DNA of 64,000 nt from Pseudomonadota bacterium (GCA_021847605.1 JAJZQN010000014.1:1-64000), one strand, 5' to 3'; shown: positions 15,065-24,195, numbered from the stretch's first letter. The notes: generated by a model from the sequence alone, not told the origin. Program-made: numbers and translations.

Positions 15065-17236
15065 TCATCCGGCCGTTTTGGGCCTCCCGGTAGGCTTCCA
15101 CCGTCCCTTTATTAAATCCCTCACTGCCGTAGTCGCTACATTCTCAAAGCCCGGCTCAAGCCGCATCTGTTTGGCAATTGTCCGTCCATCCAAACCGCGA
15201 GCTTTCATTTCATCGGCCTTGGCCAGAATCTCGTCATCGCTCGGCGGACGGCCCGCCTTCACAGATGGTGCACGACCAACAAGTGCACTTGGGGAAGCTG
15301 CCATCGCCTCTCGCCAATCACCGAATGCCAGTCGCGACAGTAGAATGGGGCATCCCGCGCCATGATCCGCAGGTGCCATGCCGCCATAGACGTGGTGCAG
15401 GCTTTCCGGGTTTACGCCATTCCAATATAACCGAGGGACATGCAGCGGACCGCCATTTGTCGGCGCGACATAGGCTGGCAAACTGCCCTCCCGTAGCGCG
15501 CCGTGGAGAGTGCGGCTGGCTTGGCGATACGTCTCCATGAACGACGGGGGAGAGCCATCCGCGCGCGGCTCGATTACTGCGCCACTTGGATCGCGAAAAA
15601 TCAAATCGCCAGCAGCATTCTGCCAAGTCTCAATGTCGTGTGACGGCTTGCCATGCGACAGCCATGACAACGCTTCGTCCAGCGGCATGACGGTGCCAAT
15701 CTCAGGCAATGCCGCTGGTAACGGGACAAAGAACGCCCGCGCCGTATCGTCCTGATCGGGAAAGAGCTTCAATAGGTCGGCGCGGCTAACCTTGACCGAG
15801 TGGAACGCGTCCCTGCGATCCTGCAACACTCGTTCAAGGCCGCTACCTTCCTTGTTCCAAGTCAGGCCCGTGCCGTATCGCAAGCCGTCATAGAGAATGT
15901 CGAATTGAGCAAAATCCTCAAATCGCACCGGGTCAATCAGAGCAGTGAGCACCTTGTTTTCGTCCATCGAATGGCTTTCCACATACTTGCCGCGCGCAAT
16001 GATTTGGCCGCCGCTTGCCCGGACAGCGAGCTTAGCCATGGCAGCGGACAATGCGGCCTGAGGATCAGTTGACTCGAACGCATGGCCGGAAATTGCACGG
16101 TCAAGGGTATTCCGATCCAGCGCGAAGCCGAATGCGATCCATGTCAGCGCCTCGGACAGCGTTACAAAAGGCGCGTCCGGCGGAAGCCGTTTTTTGACCG
16201 GCACCGGCTTGGAATGGGCATCATATGGGAGCGGGAGCGCGGGCAAGTCGACGGACTCATGCAAGGGCTGACTGTCCATCCACTCCGTGAAAGCGTCGCG
16301 GTCCAGATACACCGAGTGACAGGACCAACGCTGCCATTCGTCGGGCAAGGATACATCTAAGGGCAAGCGCCCCTCAAACCAGACATGCTCGTTTCGTTCT
16401 GCCCCTGCCCATGCCCAGCCGGGAACGTCGCGGGATTCCAATCCGTCGCTGAAATGCGCCCGCACCGCGCCCGACAGCAAACCCCGTTGCAAGACAAGCA
16501 TGGAACGTTCTTCCATCTTCTTGCGGCGGACGAATGCAACTTCATCGCCTTCGGAAAACATCTCGATAAGGACGGGGGAAACATCGAACCACGGCGCTGG
16601 ATCGGCATCGGGCACCGCAGCTTTAATGCGCTTGTGCAATTCCCGGATTGCATCCCTTACGCTTATGCGCTGGCTGTTCCCAACACGACACTTGCCGAGG
16701 GCAAGGCTTGCGGGTTCCTGCCCCACCGTCCGAGTGGCCTGGATTTTAGAGGTGAACCGGATCCAATCGCCCTTTTTCACGAAAAGTGGTCTGCCATAGA
16801 GCCAGCCGCGATCATTTGGGGGGCGATAGACGCCGGAGACAACTGTGGCATGGTCAACTTCGACCATCGCACCGGGAGCCACCAAACACTCCGGTTCTCC
16901 AATTGGAGCAACCCATATGGGCAGTTCCCCGGAACGCATAGCGTTGGCAATGTGCTTGTCCGCTTCATCAATATTGTCTTGCCGCCTGAGCCATTCCGCC
17001 CTTTGATCCTCAGGCACTGATTCGGCCAAGTCGATCATGCGAAGTGGCAGGCTTGCGGGGGCAGGCCACGTCTCCGAACGCTTTGCCAGATCAATCCTGC
17101 AACGGGACAGCTCATAGGCATCGGTCACGGCTGGACCTCGATGCTCATCATCATAGCGCGGCAGGCTCGCACTCGCCGGGTTATTCAATTGAAGGGGCGC
17201 GGGGATCACTACGCCCCGCTCATCTTTTGGCGCCAT
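15065..17236 (-). CDS. Unknown 723-residue modular island protein with C-terminal HTH-like segment
   Basis: The largest island gene, with GGGAGG in front of its ATG. It seems built from repeated modules of about 70-90 residues at roughly 95-160, 247-320, 395-490 and 577-645. Each opens with a helix of pattern LxxALRxGxLxA and closes with a hydrophobic segment ending in DW or similar (KKGDWIRF, DAFTEW, LAFGDW). Two modules are preceded by an LSEALTWI / LDEALSWL helix. Residues 661-712 (GRPPSDDEILAKADEM ... DGRTIAKQM ... AVRDLIKGRWKP) look like a helix-turn-helix. No enzymatic motif, signal peptide or membrane segment is visible. Function unknown. Confidence 0.75.
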   Translation of the reverse strand: MAPKDERGVVIPAPLQLNNPASASLPRYDDEHRGPAVTDAYELSRCRIDLAKRSETWPAPASLPLRMIDLAESVPEDQRAEWLRRQDNIDEADKHIANAMRSGELPIWVAPIGEPECLVAPGAMVEVDHATVVSGVYRPPNDRGWLYGRPLFVKKGDWIRFTSKIQATRTVGQEPASLALGKCRVGNSQRISVRDAIRELHKRIKAAVPDADPAPWFDVSPVLIEMFSEGDEVAFVRRKKMEERSMLVLQRGLLSGAVRAHFSDGLESRDVPGWAWAGAERNEHVWFEGRLPLDVSLPDEWQRWSCHSVYLDRDAFTEWMDSQPLHESVDLPALPLPYDAHSKPVPVKKRLPPDAPFVTLSEALTWIAFGFALDRNTLDRAISGHAFESTDPQAALSAAMAKLAVRASGGQIIARGKYVESHSMDENKVLTALIDPVRFEDFAQFDILYDGLRYGTGLTWNKEGSGLERVLQDRRDAFHSVKVSRADLLKLFPDQDDTARAFFVPLPAALPEIGTVMPLDEALSWLSHGKPSHDIETWQNAAGDLIFRDPSGAVIEPRADGSPPSFMETYRQASRTLHGALREGSLPAYVAPTNGGPLHVPRLYWNGVNPESLHHVYGGMAPADHGAGCPILLSRLAFGDWREAMAASPSALVGRAPSVKAGRPPSDDEILAKADEMKARGLDGRTIAKQMRLEPGFENVATTAVRDLIKGRWKPTGRPKTAG

Positions 17237-17351
17237 ACCGCCTCCCTAGCGGCTCCCAAATTGAAGTGGGGAAGCACGTGGGATGCGCGCTTGTCGGCTG
17301 GCCTGCCTATCCCCGCTCGAACATATGGGAATGCGCTGGAACAAAGCAAGA

Positions 17352-17576
17352 TCACGGCTTGGGGCGACGCTTCTGCTTAGACTTGATTTTGACAACTTCC
17401 GGATCGGGAGCGCAGCAAACTTGCCAAGCGTCCCGCATCACCGATTGGCGAAACCTAAGCGCGATATGCGCGGGGAGGTGGAAGCGAAATGCATCGCCGC
17501 CAGAATTGAACGTAACCAGCATATGCCCGGTTGTCGCTTCAACCTCTGCACGCTCGATATACAGCACTCCATTCAT
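17352..17576 (-). CDS. Small protein coupled to the integrase
   Basis: The 74 residues start inside the integrase stop codon (4 bp overlap), so it is cotranscribed and translationally coupled. The first 50 residues look beta-rich (VLYIERAEVEATTGHMLVTFNSGGDAFRFHL), and the end is a very basic tail (KIKSKQKRRPKP), compatible with nucleic-acid binding. No family recognised. Confidence 0.6.
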   Translation of the reverse strand: MNGVLYIERAEVEATTGHMLVTFNSGGDAFRFHLPAHIALRFRQSVMRDAWQVCCAPDPEVVKIKSKQKRRPKP

Positions 17577-18823
17577 TGCGCGGCCTCCTTCCTAATCGGC
17601 GTCACGTTGGCACCAGTCGCCGGGATCGTGGCGCAATAGGTGGCCCAATCATCCATGAGCCGCCGCCGCTTGTCGAACAGGTCGCCGCGCCGATAGGCCC
17701 GCTCCACTTTGTTCTCGATAGTGTGCGCCAAGGCCATTTCAGCGACCTCATGGGCATAGCCGGTGCATTCGGCAGCCCAATCACGGAAAGCAGACCGGAA
17801 GCCATGCACTGTCACGTCAACATTCATCCGACGAAGTAGCATCGACATGGCCATTCCCGACATTTTCCCGCCCCTGATCGCTGGAAATAGCCATTCACTG
17901 CCTAGTCCGTGCATCGACTCCAGAATTTCGACGGCGCGCGGTGATAGTGGTACGCGATGCTCCTTGCCCGCTTTCATGCGCTCGGCTGGGATTGTCCAAA
18001 TTGCTTTGCCCATGTCCACCTCATCCCATTTTGCGCCGATCACTTCTCCGGTGCGGGCAGCGGTCAGGATTGTAAATTCGAGTGAGAGAGCCGCAACAGC
18101 TTCTCGATTGCGTAGTGCCATGATGAAAGCCGGAACCGCCTCATACGACATGGCTTTGTGGTGCCCCCGCGTCAGCCTAGAGCGGGCGGGAAGAATTTGG
18201 GCAATATGACCACGCCACCGCGCAGGATTCTCGCCATTACGGTATCCACGCGCTTTTGCTGCATCTAGAATCGTTTCCATTCGCCCCCGCACCCGACTGG
18301 CGGTTTCTGCCTTTTCCTTCCAGATCGGCTCTAGGATTTGCAGGACATGCGCTGTGGCAACTTCAGAAACAGGCAATTCGCCAATGACGGGATAGACGTA
18401 GGTGGCCAGCGTATTGCGCCATTGCTGCCGATGCTTGTCATTGCGCCAGTTTCCCTCATTTGCGCTGATGTAAGCCTCTGCCACGGCCTTGAACGTAATC
18501 CCGGCGACCTGAGCCGCTTGAGCGGCCGCAAGAGCCTCAGCAGCTTCCCGCTCGCGTTCCTCCAAGGGATCAATCCCGGCCTTCACCTTGAGCCGCAGCG
18601 CCGATGCTAGATCGCGGGCTAGCGATAGGGAAATGGCATCTGCGCCAGCCGCAGGCCCAAGGCCAACGTCGCGCGTCCTACCGTTCAGCATGAAGCGATA
18701 GACCCATGACTTCGCTCCGCTGTCCTTCACCAGCAAACGCAATCCGCCGCCATCGACATAAGTTCCCGGCTTGGCGTTCTTCACTGCCAGCGGGGTCAGG
18801 GCATTACTGAGTTTTTTGGGCAT
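17573..18823 (-). CDS. P4-type tyrosine integrase
   Basis: The 416-residue site-specific recombinase catalyses integration at the tRNA-Ser 3' end. The N-terminal DUF4102-type arm-binding domain (LTPLAVKNAKPGTYVDGGGLRLLV) is followed by a core-binding domain (about 110-200) and the catalytic domain. Catalytic residues visible are Arg in TAARTGEVIGAKW, His and Arg in VHGFRSAFRDW, and Tyr in ENKVERAYRRGD. It lies at the end of the element distal to the tRNA gene and is transcribed towards it, with putative arm sites between it and attR. Confidence 0.93.
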   Translation of the reverse strand: MPKKLSNALTPLAVKNAKPGTYVDGGGLRLLVKDSGAKSWVYRFMLNGRTRDVGLGPAAGADAISLSLARDLASALRLKVKAGIDPLEEREREAAEALAAAQAAQVAGITFKAVAEAYISANEGNWRNDKHRQQWRNTLATYVYPVIGELPVSEVATAHVLQILEPIWKEKAETASRVRGRMETILDAAKARGYRNGENPARWRGHIAQILPARSRLTRGHHKAMSYEAVPAFIMALRNREAVAALSLEFTILTAARTGEVIGAKWDEVDMGKAIWTIPAERMKAGKEHRVPLSPRAVEILESMHGLGSEWLFPAIRGGKMSGMAMSMLLRRMNVDVTVHGFRSAFRDWAAECTGYAHEVAEMALAHTIENKVERAYRRGDLFDKRRRLMDDWATYCATIPATGANVTPIRKEAAQ

Positions 18824-18886
18824 TATCGCTCCCTATGAGGAACACCCATCTGCCTATAGCCTTGCCAGTTTGGCGGAATAGACATT

Positions 18887-18932
18887 CGTTCCCCTAAACG
18901 CTCCCCGATAATATCATGGTTTTAGGGGAACG
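18887..18932. promoter_or_regulatory. Putative integrase arm sites / operator, right
   Basis: A perfect 12 bp inverted repeat, CGTTCCCCTAAA (18887-18898) and TTTAGGGGAACG (18921-18932). The left box continues into the 16 bp match with the left-end box at 11498. It lies 63 bp upstream of the integrase start, so it could serve integrase binding and autoregulation. Confidence 0.5.
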
Positions 18933-19038
18933 CAATGGGACGCAGCCGAACGCTTGAAGGGTCTCAACCTCTTAAATCCCAATGTTTATACATATTTTTC
19001 AGACACCAAGGGACCGTATCGGACGATAGTTCGGCGGA

Positions 19039-19052
19039 CTCCCGCTCCGCCA
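19039..19052. other. Attachment site, distal side (attR)
   Basis: An exact 14 bp copy of the tRNA-Ser 3' end including CCA, with no tRNA body attached. It marks the right end of the integrated element, 20 bp before the stop of the AraC-type gene. Confidence 0.8.
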
Positions 19053-19072
19053 TTTCACCTTTTGAACCATGA

Positions 19073-19936
19073 TCAGCGTTGCAGCCCCTTGCGGAAGGCG
19101 GCGGGGGATAATCCTTCGTGGCGGGTGAAGAAGCGGCTGAAATAGGATGGATCGGCAAAGCCCAGCGCGTAGCCGACCTGCGCCACGGACAGGTTGCTGT
19201 AGGCGAGCGATCTTTTTGCCTCCAGCATCGCGCGTTCGTCCAGCATGTCGGCGGGCGGCTGGCCTGCGACGCGGGCGCAGGCTTCGCGCAGGCGGCGGGG
19301 GCTGACGCCTAACGCCGCAGCGTGGCTTTCCATCGGTTCGCGCAGGCGGAAGCGCGCGTCGATGCGTTCGCGAAGGCGCGCCACCAGCGCGGCCTGCGGG
19401 CCGGGCGCTCGCATGTCCGGGCGCGGCCCCAACTGGCGCAGGGTCAGGACCAGCAAGCCCAGCAAATCCTGTTGCGCGGCCGAACGATAGCCGGGTGCGG
19501 CCCAGCCCAGTTCCTGCGTCAGCCGGGCGAGACGGGCCGTCACCTCCGCATCGATGCGGGCGCTCGGCACGATGGCGGGGCGTTCGAAGATGGCGGCGAG
19601 GTCGGGATCGCGCTCGACAAAATCGGCCAGATATCGGCTGGCGACGGTCACGACCGATCCGGTCGATTCCATTTTCCACTGAAAGCCATGGACTGTACCG
19701 GCCGGGACGAGCAACAGGCAGGGACCGGCGAAATCGAGCGTGCGCGAATCCACCCGCATCGCCCCGCCGCCGCCGGCGACATGGAAAATATGGTTGAGTT
19801 CGGCATGGACATGGGGCCGGATCGTCCATTGGCTGGGCCGGTTGCGATCGTCCAGAGACTCCACATGGACGAAACGTTCGTCGACGATGCGCCGGGGTTC
19901 GCCATACAGATAGAAGCTGGGAATGGCGGTGGTCAT
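19073..19936 (-). CDS. AraC-family regulator, PobR-like
   Basis: The 287-residue regulator has an N-terminal cupin-like sensing domain (FYLYGEPRRIVDERFVHVE, IRPHVHAELNHIFHV, LLLVPAGTVHGFQW) and a C-terminal pair of helix-turn-helices (LGVSPRRLREACARV ... VAQVGYALGFADPSYFSRFFTRHEGLSPAAFR). The sensing domain resembles PobR-type regulators of aromatic acid catabolism. No pobA is present; the gene is divergent from pcaH, so control of the pca genes is the best guess. Start at 19936 (MTTAIPSF) with AGGGGCG upstream. Confidence 0.82.
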   Translation of the reverse strand: MTTAIPSFYLYGEPRRIVDERFVHVESLDDRNRPSQWTIRPHVHAELNHIFHVAGGGGAMRVDSRTLDFAGPCLLLVPAGTVHGFQWKMESTGSVVTVASRYLADFVERDPDLAAIFERPAIVPSARIDAEVTARLARLTQELGWAAPGYRSAAQQDLLGLLVLTLRQLGPRPDMRAPGPQAALVARLRERIDARFRLREPMESHAAALGVSPRRLREACARVAGQPPADMLDERAMLEAKRSLAYSNLSVAQVGYALGFADPSYFSRFFTRHEGLSPAAFRKGLQR

Positions 19937-20392
19937 GAATCGCCCCTGGCGACGGGGTGGCAAACAGCGACCGGAATGTTGGAACGCATCGGCTTAGCTT
20001 CCCATATTTCCCGGCGATTTTGACATTTTATTTCCTAGTTCCGACATGATCGCAAAGCGTGGACAGGTTCACCGAAGTGCCATGCAAGGGCAGGCCATGG
20101 CCATCATCCCATGATCCAACGGTCGTAGGACAGCGGCATGCCCCTGCCCGCGCCAGCGCAAATCCCGCAGCCCGAATAGCATAGGCCATCCGCCGGATCA
20201 TCCTAGTTTTTGCCGCCACCGTCCATTGCTCTTGCCGCCGCCATGCATAGGTTCACGCCCATCGAGCAGGCACCAGCCATGCCATCGGAGAGGATCGACG
20301 ATGCCATCGCTGAACGCCCGCCGCATCAGGCAGGGAAGAATGGAGCAAGCCATGGTATCGACACGCCCATCGCGGACGCAGGAGAGGACGGC
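19937..20392. other. Divergent regulatory gap between the AraC-type gene and pcaH
   Basis: 456 bp with no convincing gene. It includes an AT-rich promoter-like stretch around 20011-20040 with TTGACA at 20020-20025. A direct repeat AGGTTCAC occurs at 20065-20072 and 20249-20256. A frame open from 20210 leads into pcaH but lacks family sequence. Confidence 0.4.
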
Positions 20393-21112
20393 GTGACCGA
20401 CATCCTGCCCTATGCCCTGGAGGATGCCGGCGCGCCGCCGTCACTGTTCCCCGACTATAAATCCACCGTGCTGCGCAGCCCGCGCCAGCCGCTGATCACC
20501 CTGCCCCAGACGCTGACCGAAACCACCGGTCCCAGCGATGTGTGGAACCAGTTGATGGGATCGGCAAAGGCGGACCTGACGGCCGAGCATAAGGCGCCGC
20601 CGCAGGGCCAGCGCATCGTCGTGTCGGGCCGGGTGCTGGACGAACAGGGTCGCCCCGTTCCCAACACGGTCATGGAAATCTGGCAGGCCAATGCCGCCGG
20701 TCGCTATATCCATGGCAAGGATAATTGGGACGCGCCGCTGGACCCCAATTTCACCGGCGCAGGCCGCGTCATCACCGATGCGGAGGGACGGTACAGCTAT
20801 ACCACCATCCGTCCCGGCGCCTATCCATGGGGCAATCACAAAAATGCCTGGCGCCCCGCGCATATCCATTTGTCGCTGCTCGGCCCGGCCTTTGCCACGC
20901 GGCTGGTGACGCAGCTCTATTTCCCGGACGATCCATTGATCGAGATTGATCCGATCGCCAACGCCGTCCCCATGCCTTATCGCAATCGCATGGTGTGCCG
21001 GTTCGACATCGACAGCACGGTGCCGAACTGGGCATTGGGCTATCTGTTCGATATTGTCCTGAAAGGACGCGACCAGACCCCGTTCGAGGAGGGAGACGAC
21101 CATGACCATTGA
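20393..21112 (+). CDS. pcaH: Protocatechuate 3,4-dioxygenase beta subunit
   Basis: The iron-bearing subunit of the intradiol dioxygenase that cleaves protocatechuate to 3-carboxy-cis,cis-muconate. From the GTG at 20393, preceded by AGGAGAGG, the product is 239 residues, the normal family length; starting at 20210 would add 61 unrelated residues. The four non-heme Fe(III) ligands are present: Tyr105 (AGRY), Tyr144 (GAYPW), His157 and His159 (RPAHIH). The end overlaps the pcaG start by 11 bp. Confidence 0.93.
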   Translation: MTDILPYALEDAGAPPSLFPDYKSTVLRSPRQPLITLPQTLTETTGPSDVWNQLMGSAKADLTAEHKAPPQGQRIVVSGRVLDEQGRPVPNTVMEIWQANAAGRYIHGKDNWDAPLDPNFTGAGRVITDAEGRYSYTTIRPGAYPWGNHKNAWRPAHIHLSLLGPAFATRLVTQLYFPDDPLIEIDPIANAVPMPYRNRMVCRFDIDSTVPNWALGYLFDIVLKGRDQTPFEEGDDHDH

Positions 21113-21809
21113 AGCCTCCCCCGATCTGGAAACGCGCAACGCCGCGCCGCGCCTCGACAATCTGGACCCCAGCCTGTTCGGCCAGACGCCGTCGCAGACG
21201 GTCGGCCCGTTCTTCCACTATGGCCTGCCCTGGAAGGGGGGCGCCGATCTGGTCGGCCCGTCCGACATGGGCGCACGGCCCGAACTGTTCCCGGCGGACC
21301 ATTATGTACTGGCGACGTCGGGCGTCACCGGCACGCCGCAGGGCGAGGTGATCGAGATTGCGGGCCTCGTCACCCACGGCAATGGCGATCCGATCGTCGA
21401 TGCGATGATCGAGATATGGCAGGCCAATGCCGCCGGGCGCTATCGCAGCATTGACGATCCGCGCGAGGACATTGCCATCGATCCGCATTTCACCGGCTTT
21501 GGCCGTGGCTCCACCGACGAAAGCGGCATCTATCGGTTCCGCACCATCCTGCCCGGCCGGGTGCCGGGTCCGGGCAACAGCCTTCAGGCGGCGCATATCG
21601 CCGTGTCGGTCTTTGGCCGTGGCCTGATCAAGCGGCTGGCCACCCGCCTCTATTTTGAGGGGGCAGAGGGCAATGACGTCGATCCGGTGCTGACGCTGGT
21701 GCCGCAGGATCGCCGCGACACGCTGATCGCCCGCAAGCGGGAGGATGGCGTCTGGTGGTTCGACATCGCCGTTCAGGGCGAGCGGGAAACGGTGTTCTTC
21801 GGCCTGTGA
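21102..21809 (+). CDS. pcaG: Protocatechuate 3,4-dioxygenase alpha subunit
   Basis: Structural partner of PcaH in the (alpha-beta) dioxygenase. The 235 residues contain QTVGPFFHYGLPW near the N-terminus, the intradiol core IEIAGLVTHGNGDPIVDAM and MIEIWQANAAGRY, then FRTILPGRVPG and QAAHIAVSVFGRG where the beta subunit has its iron ligands; as expected for alpha, only part of the ligand set is kept. Slightly longer than typical PcaG (about 200). The stop overlaps the GTG start of pcaB (GTGA). Confidence 0.92.
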   Translation: MTIEASPDLETRNAAPRLDNLDPSLFGQTPSQTVGPFFHYGLPWKGGADLVGPSDMGARPELFPADHYVLATSGVTGTPQGEVIEIAGLVTHGNGDPIVDAMIEIWQANAAGRYRSIDDPREDIAIDPHFTGFGRGSTDESGIYRFRTILPGRVPGPGNSLQAAHIAVSVFGRGLIKRLATRLYFEGAEGNDVDPVLTLVPQDRRDTLIARKREDGVWWFDIAVQGERETVFFGL

Positions 21810-22951
21810 GCAATTTGCTGCGCCAGCGCACGGCCTCCACCCCGGCCATGATCGCCCTGTATGAAGATAAGGCGGTGATCGCCCATGCGCTGGCGTTCGA
21901 AGGCGCGCTGGCGCTGGCGCAGGCGGCAGAGCATGTGATCGACGCGGAAGATGCGTCCGTGATCGCGGCAACATGCGACATATTGACCGTCGATCCGGCA
22001 GAGCTGGCGGAGGAAGCGGCGCTGGCCGGGACGCTGGCCATTCCGCTGGTGAAGCGGCTGCGCGCTGCCCTGCCCGCCGATGTCGCGCCCTTCGCGCATC
22101 GCGGCGCCACCAGTCAGGACATTGCCGATACGGTGATGATGCGACAGGCGATTGCCGCCGCCGCCCTGCTGGCCGCCGATGTCGAACGGATCGACACGGC
22201 GCTGGCGCATCTGGCGAAGCGGCATGCCGCCCTGCCCGCCATTGGCCGTACCCTGTTGCAGGATGCGTTGCCGATCGGATTTGGCCTGCGCATCGCGCAC
22301 TGGCATGCGGGCATCGTCGAGGCCGGCGCGCGGGTCGCGGCGGATGTAGCCGAGCATGGCGCGCTGCAACTGGGCGGCGCGGCGGGGACGCGCGCCGACA
22401 TGGATGGCAAGGCCGCAGCCGTGGCCGGTCGCATGGCGGCGTTGCTGAACCTCAAAGACAGTGCGCCCTGGCATGGCCGCCGGACGGGTGTAGCCGCCAT
22501 CGCCGCCAGCATCGGCATATTGATCGGCGCTCTGGGCAAGATGGCGCGCGACGTCGCGCTGCTGTCGCAAAATAGCGTCGGCGAAGCGCGCGAACCGGCG
22601 ATTGCCGGGCGCGGCGGATCGTCCGCCATGGCGCATAAGCGCAACCCCACCGGCTGTCAGGTGGCGCTGGCCGCCGCAACCCGCGCACCGGGGCTGGTGG
22701 CGGGCATATTGGCGGGCCTGCCGCAGGAAGAGGAACGCGGACTTGGTGGATGGCAGGCGGAGGGACCGGCTCTGGCCGACCTGTTCCTGATCGCCGCAGG
22801 CAGTCTGGACGCCATGGCCACCGTGGCGGAGGGGCTGGAGATTGACGAGACCGCCATCGCCCGCAACCTGAAACAGGCGGACGTCGGCACGGATATTGGG
22901 GAAAGCGCGGCCATTGCCGCCGCCCTCATCGCATCATCACGGAAAGGTTAG
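21806..22951 (+). CDS. pcaB: 3-carboxy-cis,cis-muconate cycloisomerase
   Basis: Member of the fumarase/aspartase superfamily converting 3-carboxymuconate to 4-carboxymuconolactone. From the GTG at 21806 it has 381 residues and starts VSNLLRQRTAST. The superfamily signature GGSSAMAHKRNPTGCQ, with the catalytic serine loop, is visible at about residue 255-270, and HRGATSQDIADT in the N-terminal half. Coupled to pcaG by a 4 bp overlap and followed after 2 bp by pcaL. Confidence 0.92.
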   Translation: MSNLLRQRTASTPAMIALYEDKAVIAHALAFEGALALAQAAEHVIDAEDASVIAATCDILTVDPAELAEEAALAGTLAIPLVKRLRAALPADVAPFAHRGATSQDIADTVMMRQAIAAAALLAADVERIDTALAHLAKRHAALPAIGRTLLQDALPIGFGLRIAHWHAGIVEAGARVAADVAEHGALQLGGAAGTRADMDGKAAAVAGRMAALLNLKDSAPWHGRRTGVAAIAASIGILIGALGKMARDVALLSQNSVGEAREPAIAGRGGSSAMAHKRNPTGCQVALAAATRAPGLVAGILAGLPQEEERGLGGWQAEGPALADLFLIAAGSLDAMATVAEGLEIDETAIARNLKQADVGTDIGESAAIAAALIASSRKG

Positions 22952-22953
22952 AC

Positions 22954-24138
22954 ATGCCCTTCACCATCAGGGATAGCGCCCGGCTTTACTGGAAGCGGGA
23001 TGGCGCGCCCGACAGTCCGGCACTGGTGCTGCTCAATTCCATTGGCACCGACATGGGCCTGTGGGATGCGGCCATGCCTGCGCTGGTGGCGCATTTCCAA
23101 GTCCTGCGCATCGATACGCGCGGCCATGGCGCATCGGACGCGCCGGAGGACGACTATAGCCTGCCGATGCTGGCCGCCGATGTCGTGGCGGTGATGGACG
23201 ATGCCGGGATCGACAAGGCGGCGGTCGCGGGCGTCTCGCTGGGCGGGATGATCGCGATGCAGATGGCGCTGGACCATGGCGACCGCGTGTCGGCGCTGAT
23301 CCCCATATGCACATCCGCGACGATGGACGCCGCCGCATGGAGCGACCGGGTGGCAAAGGTCCGGGCCGAGGGGACGGCCGCCATCGCTGATCTGGCGATG
23401 GGGCGTTTCCTGTCGCCCGGCTTCATCCGCACCCATGGCGCGGTGGCCGAGGGGATCAGGAGGGCGCTGGTCGGGATGGCCGATGCGGGCTATGCCGGAT
23501 GCGGCGCAGCGATCCGCGACATGGCGCTGATCGACCGGCTGCCCGGCGTGACCGCCCCGACGCTGGTGATCGCGGGCGACCGGGATACGTCCACGCCCTA
23601 TGTCGGCCATGGCGACCATATCGTCGCGGCCATTCCCGGCGCGCAGGTCGTGCATCTGGACGCGGCCCATCTGGCGCCGATCGAAAGCCCCGCCGCGCTG
23701 GCAGGTGCAATGATCCGCTTCCTGAAGGGCGAGGCGACCACGGCCGATGCCGCCGACACGCTGTTCGAAGCGGGGCTGCTCAATCGCCGCCGGGTGCTGG
23801 GCGACGAATGGGTCGATCGATCGCTGGCGAAGCGCACGCCGTTCAACGCCGATTTTCAGGCGATGATCACCCGGATCGCGTGGAACGAAATATGGGGCCG
23901 CCCTGGCCTCGACGACCGGACACGTCGCCTGATCGTGCTGGCCATCACCGCCAGCCTTGGCCGATGGGAGGAATTTGCCCTGCATGTCCGTGCCGGACTG
24001 ACCCGCGACGGCTTCACCCGCGAGGAATTGAAGGAAGTGCTGATGCAGACGGCGATCTATGCCGGTGTGCCGGCCGCCAATACCGGCTTTGCCGAAGCGG
24101 CAGCGATCATCGCGGAGCTGGACGGGCAAGAGGGTTAA
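22954..24138 (+). CDS. pcaL: 3-oxoadipate enol-lactonase / 4-carboxymuconolactone decarboxylase fusion
   Basis: A bifunctional 394-residue protein doing the last two ring-derived steps to beta-ketoadipate. Residues 1-260 form the alpha/beta-hydrolase PcaD with nucleophile Ser95 (GVSLGG), Asp211 (GDRDTSTP) and His239 (DAAHLAP). Residues about 265-394 form PcaC (LGDEWVDRSLAKRTPFNADFQ, GLDDRTRRLIVLAITASLGRWEEF, LHVRAGLTRDGFTREELKEVLMQTAIYAGVP). PcaD-PcaC fusions are known as PcaL in other bacteria. Last gene of the pcaHGBL unit. Confidence 0.93.
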   Translation: MPFTIRDSARLYWKRDGAPDSPALVLLNSIGTDMGLWDAAMPALVAHFQVLRIDTRGHGASDAPEDDYSLPMLAADVVAVMDDAGIDKAAVAGVSLGGMIAMQMALDHGDRVSALIPICTSATMDAAAWSDRVAKVRAEGTAAIADLAMGRFLSPGFIRTHGAVAEGIRRALVGMADAGYAGCGAAIRDMALIDRLPGVTAPTLVIAGDRDTSTPYVGHGDHIVAAIPGAQVVHLDAAHLAPIESPAALAGAMIRFLKGEATTADAADTLFEAGLLNRRRVLGDEWVDRSLAKRTPFNADFQAMITRIAWNEIWGRPGLDDRTRRLIVLAITASLGRWEEFALHVRAGLTRDGFTREELKEVLMQTAIYAGVPAANTGFAEAAAIIAELDGQEG

Positions 24139-24195
24139 GCCCATTGCCGTCCCGCCGGTTCAGGCAATAAGAAGCGCGGGTTCAGGAGAGATGCC

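Larger units (their letters stand above)
11438..19052. mobile_element. Integrative element in tRNA-Ser(GGA), about 7.6 kb
   Basis: The element is bounded by direct repeats of the tRNA 3' end (CTCCCGCTCCGCCA) at 11438-11451 and 19039-19052. It encodes a P4-type tyrosine integrase near the right end, an excisionase-like HTH protein, a leftward chain of overlapping small genes, a 723-residue unknown protein and two rightward secreted cargo proteins near the tRNA. Putative integrase arm sites lie just inside both ends. No phage structural, conjugation or obvious defence genes were recognised. Confidence 0.85.

Noticed and set aside
20210..20392. 61-residue N-terminal extension of PcaH
   Set aside because: The residues do not resemble the family, while the GTG at 20393 has a strong AGGAGAGG site and gives normal length.
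19937..20392. AGGTTCAC direct repeat as an AraC-type operator
   Set aside because: Eight bases spaced 184 bp apart is too weak and too distant to claim; noted only in the gap description.
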